DNA of 7,066 nucleotides from contig JAFANK010000117.1 in NCBI GenBank assembly GCA_019232725.1, forward strand, positions 1 to 7,066, read 5' to 3'. Each line of letters starts with the position of its first letter. The first letter of the stretch is position 1. Position numbers and translations under genes: made by a program. Positions 1 to 5,819 of the stretch are shown piece after piece. The stretch is from Vulcanimicrobiota bacterium (GTDB lineage Bacteria; Vulcanimicrobiota; Vulcanimicrobiia; Eremiobacterales; Eremiobacteraceae). The notes under the pieces are model-generated. The model was given only the letters and a program-made list of their open reading frames with translations. It ran no database searches and was not told the origin of the DNA.

Positions 1-132
1 GACGACTATCGCATCGGGTGCCCTTTACAGGTGTCATCGGTCTCGTGCTAAGCCATACTGAGGCACTTGCACGCATTCCAGCAAGGGCCGCTCGCCCCAG
101 TACCGGATGGGTGTGACCCCGCTTACGTCATG
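1..132. other. Left-edge stretch with no recognisable gene
   Basis: No coding sequence was recognised: plus-strand frames end at TAA near 49, TGA near 58 and TGA at 114, with no family resemblance, and minus-strand frames are short. There is a small foldback GGGT-GTG-ACCC near 110-119. Because a hairpin with a U-rich plus-strand tail follows, this could be the 3' end of a plus-strand transcript entering from outside the window. Searches by eye for tRNA, tmRNA, SRP RNA, RNase P RNA and 5S rRNA signatures failed. Confidence 0.3.
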
Positions 133-161
133 TAAGGGCGCCACTTCGCGTGGCGCCCTTA
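133..161. terminator. Perfect 12-bp hairpin at the end of the operon, possibly bidirectional terminator
   Basis: TAAGGGCGCCAC (133-144) and GTGGCGCCCTTA (150-161) are exact complements around the five-base loop TTCGC. It begins four bases after the DUF92 stop, where an operon terminator is expected. On the minus strand the tail (CATGACGTAAGC) is not U-rich; on the plus strand it is better (TATCTGTC after the stem). It may therefore mainly end a transcript coming from the left, or serve both directions. Confidence 0.6.
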
Positions 162-165
162 TCTG

Positions 166-990
166 TCAATGCATCGCCATCGCGCTAAGATACCCTAGAC
201 ACGCGCCAGCGGCCGTCGCTGCGGCGTTGACGCCATCGTTATCAAGCCACGCAACACCGCTCACGAGGGTGCCAGGCATTTCACAGCCGCGGTGACAGCG
301 CGCATCTTGCACCCGGCCACACCCGGGGCAGCGCCATTGACCCTGCAGCGTCGCCCCGAGGACAGAATCGATGAGGCTGCCTGCCAATCCGGCTGCAGCG
401 GTGACGCCAAGCCAAGCACCGATCGGCATGACCGCGCGCGCTGCCAAGCCCGCGATTCCGATAAGCATGCCGCCCACCGGTGCAGCGATCGTGCCCAGGA
501 GCGTCACACCGCCGGACGTACCGGCTTCGACGCGTCGAAGGTCGGTGACACGCCGCGGTGCCGTTTGCGAAAATGCGCCGACCTCAGTGGACCATGTGTC
601 CCCTGACGCAGCGGCAACGGCACAGATGGCGGCGGCGATCAACGGTCCAGCGCTGCGTGCATCGGCAGACGCGATGCCGGCAGCGATCGCACACAGCGTT
701 GCGATGCCACCGTTTGCGATCACCTGATACGCATCGCGTGTTGCGCCCTTGGCAGCGATGCTCCGGGCGCGGTCAGCAGACCCGCTGCGCAGTCTCGCGA
801 GTGCACTGCCTGCGACGAAGAAAATGACGATAGCCGCAGCCACCGCTATGCCGCCGAAGGCGAAGCTCAACGTCCCCACGAGCACCGCCGCCACGACACC
901 CGACCACGTGAGTGCCCGCATCAAGCGTCCACACAGGCTGATCGCGCCTGCGATCAGCGCTCCGACAGCCAACCGTTCGAGCACGCTCAC
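166..990 (-). CDS. DUF92 family integral membrane protein (VTE6/TMEM19-like, possible prenyl-phosphate kinase)
   Basis: From the GTG at 990 this is a 274-residue membrane protein with about six to eight hydrophobic segments (for example near 8-22, 31-47, 48-64, 93-109, 114-128, 160-182, 190-212 and 256-272). DUF92 signatures are strong: KGATRDAYQVIANGG (81-95), SGDTWSTEVG (129-138), VEAGTSGGVTLLGT (154-167), GSLIDSVLGATLQ (204-216) and WLDNDGVN (248-255). A loop at 221-236 has CPGC and CHRGC, a possible metal site. The family includes plant VTE6, which phosphorylates phytyl phosphate using a nucleotide; the bacterial substrate is unknown. Start: GTG shares GTGA with the hemD stop; a second GTG at 984 is possible. 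The frame stays open to 1113, but those 41 residues lie inside hemD, are Arg/Cys-rich and unlike a DUF92 start. It is the last gene of the cluster, followed by a hairpin four bases on. Function as kinase is inferred from family. Confidence 0.85.
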   Translation of the reverse strand: MSVLERLAVGALIAGAISLCGRLMRALTWSGVVAAVLVGTLSFAFGGIAVAAAIVIFFVAGSALARLRSGSADRARSIAAKGATRDAYQVIANGGIATLCAIAAGIASADARSAGPLIAAAICAVAAASGDTWSTEVGAFSQTAPRRVTDLRRVEAGTSGGVTLLGTIAAPVGGMLIGIAGLAARAVMPIGAWLGVTAAAGLAGSLIDSVLGATLQGQWRCPGCGRVQDARCHRGCEMPGTLVSGVAWLDNDGVNAAATAAGACLGYLSAMAMH

Positions 991-1718
991 GCGCGACCCA
1001 GGAAGTACCGGCCGAGCGCCTCCACCATCGCGGCAAACGAGGCATCGGCAGGCACGATCTCCACGTGCAGCCCAGCGTCGCGCGCAGCCATGAGGGTGGC
1101 GGGACCGATGCATGCGAGCAACTTGCCCCGTAGATGGTCGAGCGCATTAGCTCCAAGGCCGTCCAGCAGTGCGCGCACGGCGCTGGGCGATGCGAGCGAG
1201 ATGACGTCAGCGGCAGCAACGTGCGTTGCGAGGTCCGTCGGCCGTGCCTGCACGGTCGTGTAGGCGTCTGCTTTTTCGACGTCATATCCCGCGCCGCGCA
1301 GTTTGTGTTCGAGCACGGGGCTAGCGTCCCGAGCCGTCATCAGCAAGATCTGGTCACCCTTGCGCGCTGCGCGCACAAGTTCGTCTGCAATCGCGCTGGC
1401 CGATGCGCGCTCAGCCACGAGTTCAGCCTGCCTGCCCAGGTTTTCGCGAACAGCCCTCGCGGTCGCAGCGCCGACGGCTGCGATGCGTGGCGTTACGGAG
1501 AGCGGCAGGCGCCGGCGGCGCGCGAATGCTTCAACACCTGTCGCGCTCGTGAAGACAAGCCAGGCAAAGCGATCGGTGCGGTCGATCGTATCTTGCAGCG
1601 CTTGCTCGTGGGGCGGCGGTCCGATACGGATGAGCGGGCAGGCGTCGACCTGTGCACCTTGGGCTTGAAGAAGACGCACGAACTCGGCGCTCGAGCCGGA
1701 TGCACCCGTCACGAGCAC
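987..1718 (-). CDS. hemD: Uroporphyrinogen-III synthase
   Basis: Closes hydroxymethylbilane to uroporphyrinogen III with inversion of ring D. HemD sequences are poorly conserved, but the two-domain pattern is clear in these 243 residues: an opening MLVTGASGSSAEFVRLLQ, LVFTSATGVEAF, IAAVGAATARAV, then ILLMTARDA, DAYTTVQ with the tyrosine often found near the active site, VISLASPSAVRALLDGL, LLACIGPATLMAARDAGL and a C-terminal ASFAAMVEAL. The usual Arg of the first LVTRP motif is Gly here. Start: GTG at 1718 is 19 bases after the hemA stop and has only a poor ribosome site; a second GTG two codons on (1712) is possible, and the reading frame continues upstream without a nearer ATG, so the start is uncertain by a few codons. 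The TGA stop overlaps the next gene's GTG as GTGA. Context after hemA supports the call. Confidence 0.93.
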   Translation of the reverse strand: MLVTGASGSSAEFVRLLQAQGAQVDACPLIRIGPPPHEQALQDTIDRTDRFAWLVFTSATGVEAFARRRRLPLSVTPRIAAVGAATARAVRENLGRQAELVAERASASAIADELVRAARKGDQILLMTARDASPVLEHKLRGAGYDVEKADAYTTVQARPTDLATHVAAADVISLASPSAVRALLDGLGANALDHLRGKLLACIGPATLMAARDAGLHVEIVPADASFAAMVEALGRYFLGRA

Positions 1719-1737
1719 CCGAACGCCGTGCAGAAGA

Positions 1738-3066
1738 TTACCCGTCCTTGCGCGTTCCGAGCAGTGGTGCTGTATGGGCGTCGAGCTGGCGCTGTAACCG
1801 GTCGCTGAACGCGTCCAGATCCAGCACCTCGAGGGCGAGCTGCATGTCGTCAGCCAAGGCCGCTTCGGCGACCGTTGCGCGCAGCTTCGTGACCGGTTCG
1901 TGGAGTAATTTGTTGATGATGGTGAGGCTAGCAGCGATCACCATCTCGCGTTGTCGCCGGTCGAGTTCCGGCAATCGGGCAAAGAGCCTACGTATTTCAC
2001 CCGAACGGATCTCTTCTGCTTTGTCACGCAGTGACGCGATCATCGGCGCAACGCTTCGCGACCGATACCAGCGCAGATAATCCTCGACTTGCTCCTCGAT
2101 GATGGCTTCTACCTTTGGGATCTCGGCGCGGCGCGCCTCGAGCGACCGGGCGACCACTTCTCGAAGATCCTCAAGCGTGTAGACCACCGTCCCAGCCCCC
2201 AGCGCGGCCGCGGCCGGCTCGATGTCGCGAGGCACGCCGATGTCGATGAGCAGCAACTTAAGGTGGGCGTTCGCGCGCGCGGTGAGCATTGCGGCGGTGA
2301 TGAGGAACTGGCCGCTGCCGACTGCGCTGATGACGAGTTGGCTGCGCTCGAGCAGCTGCGGTAGGGAAGACAGCGGCAGCGCCTGTGCGCCGATCTGCTT
2401 GGCGAGCGCTTGCGCCTTGCGCAACGTGCGATTGACGATCGTGATAGATGCGGCGCCGCTTGCGTGCAGGTGTTTGGCCGCTGCGGTACCCATCTTGCCC
2501 GCGCCGACGACAACGCAGTGCGTCGCGCGCAAATCGCAGTGCGTCGAAGCGAGCTCGACCGCGGCCGCCCCGAGCGAGACGACGTCGCGCCCGATCCCCG
2601 TTTCCGTGCGCGCTCGTTTGCCCGTCTGCAATGCAGTGCGGAACAAGCGGCCGAGATGTGGTCCGATCGTCGCCGCCTCGTTGGCGATGCGCAGCGCCTC
2701 TTTCACCTGGTTCACGATCTGCGGCTCGCCGACGAGCATGGAGTCAAGGCCCGCTGCTACCCGGTACAGCTGCTGCACCGCTTCGCCGCCCAGCATCGTG
2801 TACAGGTATTTGTCGAAGTCCTCGACGCGCATGGCACGATAGGTCGTCAGGAATTCTTTGAGCTGCGCGATTCCCAACTCGTAGGTGTCGACATCGGCGT
2901 AGATCTCGAGGCGATTGCACGTCGACACGATGACGGATTCGCGCACGGCGCTGTATTCGCTCAATGCACGCAGCGCTTCGGCGATGCGCTGCGCCGGGAC
3001 CGTATGACGATCCCGGACTTCAGGTGGCGCGGTTCGGTGGCTTAAGCCAAGCAGGACGACCGGCAT
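1738..3066 (-). CDS. hemA: Glutamyl-tRNA reductase
   Basis: Reduces glutamyl-tRNA(Glu) with NADPH to glutamate-1-semialdehyde, the first committed and usually rate-limiting step of the C5 tetrapyrrole pathway. The protein has 442 residues, normal for the family. Motifs: N-terminal GLSHRTAPPEVRDR (7-20), catalytic nucleophile C50 in STCNRLEIYA, GLDSMLVGEPQIVNQVKEA (106-124), RARTETGIGRDVVSLGAAAVELA (151-173), the NADPH-binding VVGAGKMG (186-193) followed by NRTLRKAQALA, and LIDIGVPRDIEP, leading into the long helical dimerisation domain. The usual Val of the HRTAPVEVR motif is Pro15 here, a minor change. ATG at 3066 has GGAA seven bases upstream; TAA ends the gene at 1740-1738, 19 bases before hemD. 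Its position just after rex fits control of tetrapyrrole entry by NADH status, though no clean Rex site was found. Confidence 0.98.
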   Translation of the reverse strand: MPVVLLGLSHRTAPPEVRDRHTVPAQRIAEALRALSEYSAVRESVIVSTCNRLEIYADVDTYELGIAQLKEFLTTYRAMRVEDFDKYLYTMLGGEAVQQLYRVAAGLDSMLVGEPQIVNQVKEALRIANEAATIGPHLGRLFRTALQTGKRARTETGIGRDVVSLGAAAVELASTHCDLRATHCVVVGAGKMGTAAAKHLHASGAASITIVNRTLRKAQALAKQIGAQALPLSSLPQLLERSQLVISAVGSGQFLITAAMLTARANAHLKLLLIDIGVPRDIEPAAAALGAGTVVYTLEDLREVVARSLEARRAEIPKVEAIIEEQVEDYLRWYRSRSVAPMIASLRDKAEEIRSGEIRRLFARLPELDRRQREMVIAASLTIINKLLHEPVTKLRATVAEAALADDMQLALEVLDLDAFSDRLQRQLDAHTAPLLGTRKDG

Positions 3067-3073
3067 ATGTTCG

Positions 3074-3077
3074 TTCC
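3074..3077 (-). promoter_or_regulatory. Weak ribosome binding site of hemA (GGAA)
   Basis: GGAA on the minus strand lies seven bases before the hemA ATG at 3066-3064. Because hemA is separated from rex by 95 bases, it cannot use the stop-start coupling seen at the other junctions and needs its own site. The match to the anti-Shine-Dalgarno sequence is short. Confidence 0.4.
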
Positions 3078-3081
3078 GTTA

Positions 3082-3119
3082 GGTCCCTAGAACGGGCATC
3101 CCTCGTGCGACGTGGGACC
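3082..3119 (-). repeat. Inverted repeat upstream of hemA, possible leader hairpin
   Basis: GGTCCC at 3082-3087 and GGGACC at 3114-3119 are exact complements and enclose 26 bases, which include the small GGG-ATG-CCC foldback near 3094-3102 (minus strand). In the transcript the stem would end only a few bases before the GGAA ribosome site of hemA. There is no U-run after it, so it is not an ordinary terminator. The stem is short and the loop long; this may be chance. Confidence 0.25.
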
Positions 3120-3139
3120 AAGGTAGCGCTCGCGCCAAA

Positions 3140-3168
3140 TTCACGAAACCTTCACACGAGCTCACGAA
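3140..3168. repeat. Three phased TTCAC-type direct repeats, possible operator half-sites
   Basis: On the plus strand TTCACGAA (3140-3147), TTCACACG (3151-3158) and CTCACGAA (3161-3168) follow at 11 and 10 bases, one helical turn apart. The middle copy contains TTCACA, an exact half of the Rex consensus TTGTGAA-N4-TTCACAA, but its partner half is poor (TTC of TTCACA kept), so this is not a clean Rex palindrome. The last copy overlaps the rex stop codon. The repeats are seen; operator function is inferred. Confidence 0.4.
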
Positions 3169-3902
3169 AGATGATGGGTCAAAAGCGACAGTTCCGACGC
3201 CAGATCGATCGTGCGTACCGCCACCCCCGCGTCGACCGAGAGATTCACTGGCGCGAAGTTGAGTAGTGCGCCGACGCCAGCTCGCACGAGGCGCTCCGCG
3301 ACACGTTGCGCCACCGACGCAGGGACAGCGATGATACCGATACCGCAACCAAGTTCCGGTAGCACGGCTTCCAGTTCGGTCTCATCGCGTATCGTGACAC
3401 CGTGCCACGTGCTCCCGACGAGTTGCGGGTCGCTGTCGAAGATCGCAGCGATATGGAACTTCTCCTCACGCAGCTCTAAGAACGTGCCGAGCGCATGCCC
3501 CAAATTGCCGAAGCCGACGATGGCAATGCGCCAATCACGATCCAAGCCAAGCACGCGCCCGAGTTTTTTGACGAGCACCGTGACGTCATAGCCCTGCCCT
3601 CGCCGGCCGAAGCTGCCGAGATACGACAAGTCTTTGCGGATTTGCGTTGAGGACATGCCACGCCCGATGCGCGCAGCCAGCTCCTGTGAGGTGAGCACCT
3701 TGTCCCCGGCACGCAGCGCATCCTCAAGACCGCGGTGGTAGAGGAACAATCGGGGAATGCTGATGACGAGGCTGCGTTCCGCGGTCCGTTCCGTGATTTG
3801 TTCCCGCGCTATCGGTCGGGCGGCCTTGAGCGCCCCCTTGCGCGGCGCTTTGCCATTGCGTTGCGCGCGCGACTTGGCACGCGGTCGGCGTGCTGGGCTC
3901 AT
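3162..3902 (-). CDS. rex: Redox-sensing transcriptional repressor Rex with basic N-terminal extension
   Basis: Rex represses respiratory and fermentative genes when NADH is low and lets go of DNA when NADH binds. The protein has 246 residues against about 205-215 usually. From residue 48 it follows the family: SIPRLFLYHRGLEDAL, a winged helix with LTSQELAARIGRGMSSTQIRKDLSYLGSFG (70-99; recognition segment TQIRKDLSY), the wing GRRGQGYDV, then a Rossmann domain with VGFGNLG (GxGxxG at 130-135), FDSD (155-158) where the acidic end of strand 2 favours NADH, and LLNFAPVNLSV. Residues 1-45 are rich in Arg and Lys with no hydrophobic core. No ATG, GTG or TTG occurs between codons 2 and 45, and the ATG overlaps the hemL stop (ATGA), so the long form is probably real. 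Rex precedes hemA here as in the Streptomyces rex-hemACD operon, which Rex itself regulates. Confidence 0.95.
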   Translation of the reverse strand: MSPARRPRAKSRAQRNGKAPRKGALKAARPIAREQITERTAERSLVISIPRLFLYHRGLEDALRAGDKVLTSQELAARIGRGMSSTQIRKDLSYLGSFGRRGQGYDVTVLVKKLGRVLGLDRDWRIAIVGFGNLGHALGTFLELREEKFHIAAIFDSDPQLVGSTWHGVTIRDETELEAVLPELGCGIGIIAVPASVAQRVAERLVRAGVGALLNFAPVNLSVDAGVAVRTIDLASELSLLTHHLS

Positions 3903-5206
3903 GACGCCGTTGTGACCGCACCGCGGGAAGACAGCGCGGCGCGTACGGCATCGACGGTATCCTGGATGTCGGCAGTGCTATGTGCGGTGGAGATAAAGCC
4001 TACCTCGTAGGCAGAGGGTGCAAGCGCGACTCCCCGCTCGAGCAGTGCGTGGAAGAATTGTGCATACGCTTTGGCGTCGCTCTGCAACACCGTTGCGAGA
4101 TCATGCACGTGCTCTTTTGTGAAGAACAAACCGAAGATGGAGCCGACGCGGTAGACGCAAAGCTGCGTCCGCAGATCCGCGATGACACGCTGTAACCCTT
4201 CCTGGAGGGCTGATCCTAGCGCTTCGAGTCGGTCGTACACACCCGGCGCGCGCAGCTCGCGCAGCTGTGCGGCGCCTGCAGCCATGGCGACCGGATTGCC
4301 CGAGAGGGTTCCCGCCTGATACACATCGCCGCTTGGCGCAAGACGGCGCATGATATCGGCGCGGCCACCAAACGCGCCGGCGGGCATGCCGGCGCCGATG
4401 ATCTTGCCCAAGCACGTCAGATCAGGCGTGATACCGTAAACGTTCTGTGCGCCGCCGTGCGCGATGCGGAAACCGGTGATGACTTCATCGAAGATGACGA
4501 GCGCATCGTTACGATGAGCGATGTCGACCACATGTTGCAGAAAGCCGCGCTCAGGCAAGACCAGGCCCATGTTGGCGGCGATCGGCTCGACGATGACGCA
4601 CGCGATCTTGCCGTCATGCTCGCGGAATGCCCGCTCGACTGCCTTGGCGTCGTTATAGGGTGCGACGATCGTCAACGCGGCAAGCGCCGCCGGGACTCCA
4701 GCCGAGCTTGGCACGCCAAATGTCAGCCCACCGGAGCCGGCTTGCACGAGCATGGCATCCGCATGCCCGTGATAACATCCCGCGAACTTGAGCACCATCT
4801 CGCGCCCCGTGTATGCGCGCGCCAAGCGGATCGCGCTCATGCACGCTTCGGTCCCCGAACTCACGAAGCGCAACAATTCGAGCGACGGCATCGCTTCCCG
4901 GATGAGCTCGGCCAACTCGATCTCATGGGGATTGGGAGCGCCGAACGACGTGCCATCTGCGGCGGCCCGCTCGATAGCTCGCACCACGCTCGGGTGGCTG
5001 TGACCGAGGATCAGCGGCCCCCACGAGGCGACGTAGTCGATGTAGCTGTTGCCGTCTGCGTCGTAGACCCGCGGTCCTTCGCCGCGCACGAGCACGCGCG
5101 GCGTGCCGCCGACACTGCCGAACGCGCGGACTGGCGAATTGACGCCGCCGGGGAAGAGCGTCTGCGCGTGCTCGAAAAGCCGGCGGGACCGGCGTACCTC
5201 GCTCAT
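3899..5206 (-). CDS. hemL: Glutamate-1-semialdehyde 2,1-aminomutase
   Basis: PLP enzyme that turns glutamate-1-semialdehyde, the product of HemA, into 5-aminolevulinate for HemB. At 435 residues it is family length. Motifs in order: the N-terminal GGVNSPVRAFGSVGG (20-34), YIDYVASWGPLILGHSHP (55-72), SSGTEA phosphate-binding loop (116-121), GCYHGHAD (143-150), the flexible gating loop GSGGLTFGVPSSAGVP (157-172), DEVITGFR with the PLP-pyridine aspartate D240, LGKIIGAGMPAGAFGG with Schiff-base lysine K268, and YQAGTLSGNP (296-305). The GVNSPVRAF signature and gating loop separate it from other class III aminotransferases. The ATG overlaps the upstream stop as ATGA and its own TGA overlaps the rex ATG in the same way; no Shine-Dalgarno sequence is visible before it, so translation is probably coupled on both sides. 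HemA and HemL are known to hand over the unstable aldehyde, so their closeness here makes sense. Confidence 0.98.
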   Translation of the reverse strand: MSEVRRSRRLFEHAQTLFPGGVNSPVRAFGSVGGTPRVLVRGEGPRVYDADGNSYIDYVASWGPLILGHSHPSVVRAIERAAADGTSFGAPNPHEIELAELIREAMPSLELLRFVSSGTEACMSAIRLARAYTGREMVLKFAGCYHGHADAMLVQAGSGGLTFGVPSSAGVPAALAALTIVAPYNDAKAVERAFREHDGKIACVIVEPIAANMGLVLPERGFLQHVVDIAHRNDALVIFDEVITGFRIAHGGAQNVYGITPDLTCLGKIIGAGMPAGAFGGRADIMRRLAPSGDVYQAGTLSGNPVAMAAGAAQLRELRAPGVYDRLEALGSALQEGLQRVIADLRTQLCVYRVGSIFGLFFTKEHVHDLATVLQSDAKAYAQFFHALLERGVALAPSAYEVGFISTAHSTADIQDTVDAVRAALSSRGAVTTAS

Positions 5207-5799
5207 CGCGCTATCACGCCGCTGAGGTCGGCAGCGGTGTTGACATTGTGGTAGAGCACGACGCGGTCGGGCGCGATGTCGTAATACGCGATGTGCATCC
5301 CGTGTAACGCACCTGTGACCTTTTTGTTCCCCGACGCGAGCGTACGCACGGCGTTGTCGTGCAGCACCTTGGTATCGTAGAGCGCCGCAAGCGGCTCCAG
5401 CTGACCACTGCTGTGACGCGGCACCACCGCATCTACGGACTCGCCTCTGGCGCGTTCGGATTCGTACCGCTCGATAAGCTCATCGATTGCTGTCGTATCG
5501 ATGTTGGCCAGATCGCCAGCGGCGGCAAAGGTCAAGGGCGTTTGCACCTGGGCGGTAGCGCTTGCCAAGCCGCCGAGCGGTCCCGCATCCTGGTAGCGGT
5601 CCACCGCGACCGGTGCTGCGATGCGAGCTGCAAGGTCGCTCGGTAACGGTTCACGCACGCTGATGACGCACGGCCGGCCACCCACCGTGAGCTGGCGAAC
5701 GACGCGTACGACCAGTGGTTCGTTCTCCGCACCGATTGGGCGAGCAAGCTTGCCGGGAAGACGCGTCGCCTGTCCGCCCGCCAAGACGACGACCGTCAC
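5203..5799 (-). CDS. MobA-like nucleotidyltransferase (probable molybdenum cofactor guanylyltransferase)
   Basis: A GT-A fold NTP transferase of the MobA/CobY kind. MobA attaches GMP from GTP to molybdopterin to make the guanine-dinucleotide cofactor. Visible, numbering from the start chosen here: nucleotide-binding loop VVLAGGQATRLPGK (LAGG 6-9, R13, G16, K17), GPLGGL at 73-78, the metal-binding-type aspartate D96 in AAAGDL, QLEPLAALYD near 133-142, and NVNTAADL at 185-192, matching the family's N-x-N-T-x-x-D-L end. The loop reads R-L-P-G-K, with G and K adjacent, whereas classical MobA has R-M-G-x-D-K; the substrate is therefore uncertain. Start: GTG at 5799 has GGAG 6 nt upstream (5809-5806); an in-frame GTG at 5811, giving four more residues, lies 8 nt after hemB but lacks a close ribosome site. 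The stop overlaps hemL as ATGA. Other cofactor nucleotidyltransferases (CobY-like, MocA-like) remain possible. Confidence 0.78.
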   Translation of the reverse strand: MTVVVLAGGQATRLPGKLARPIGAENEPLVVRVVRQLTVGGRPCVISVREPLPSDLAARIAAPVAVDRYQDAGPLGGLASATAQVQTPLTFAAAGDLANIDTTAIDELIERYESERARGESVDAVVPRHSSGQLEPLAALYDTKVLHDNAVRTLASGNKKVTGALHGMHIAYYDIAPDRVVLYHNVNTAADLSGVIAR

Positions 5800-5805
5800 C
5801 GTATG

Positions 5806-5809
5806 CTCC
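5806..5809 (-). promoter_or_regulatory. Shine-Dalgarno GGAG that decides the start of the MobA-like gene
   Basis: On the minus strand GGAG is followed by six bases and then GTG at 5799-5797. The first G is also the last base of the upstream GTG at 5811, so this site can only serve the downstream GTG. The upstream GTG has GAGG about 12 bases away, which is far. This favours a 198-residue product over 202 residues. Confidence 0.5.
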
Positions 5810-5819
5810 ACAGCGTTGC

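Larger units (their letters stand above)
3067..3161 (-). promoter_or_regulatory. rex-hemA intergenic region, candidate internal control region
   Basis: At 95 bases this is the only sizeable gap inside the cluster; every other junction overlaps or is under 20 bases. It holds TTCAC-type repeats near the rex end, an inverted repeat GGTCCC/GGGACC (3082-3087 with 3114-3119), and a weak ribosome site before hemA. I could not pick out convincing -35 and -10 boxes for hemA. A role as secondary promoter, Rex operator or attenuator is inferred from position and repeats only. Confidence 0.45.

Noticed and set aside
60..128. Short similarity on the minus strand to 5S rRNA phrases (GGGGTCACACCC, GGTACTGGGGC)
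   Set aside because: The phrases occur with the wrong spacing, and the conserved middle of 5S rRNA is missing, so this is coincidental.
991..1113. Upstream extension of the DUF92 reading frame to an ATG at 1113
   Set aside because: These 41 codons lie wholly inside hemD, encode an Arg/Cys-rich stretch unlike DUF92 proteins, and the GTG at 990 overlaps the hemD stop as expected for this cluster.
1134..1808. Plus-strand open frame (224 codons) opposite hemD
   Set aside because: It lies antisense to hemD and the end of hemA and has no recognisable motif or ribosome site.
3067..3161. A sigma-70 type promoter for hemA
   Set aside because: No pair of -35 and -10 boxes with proper spacing could be found by eye; only the gap and repeats are reported.
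4457..5254. Long plus-strand open frame (265 codons) opposite hemL
   Set aside because: It mirrors a well-supported hemL gene; high GC leaves the antisense frames open, and the product shows no family resemblance.
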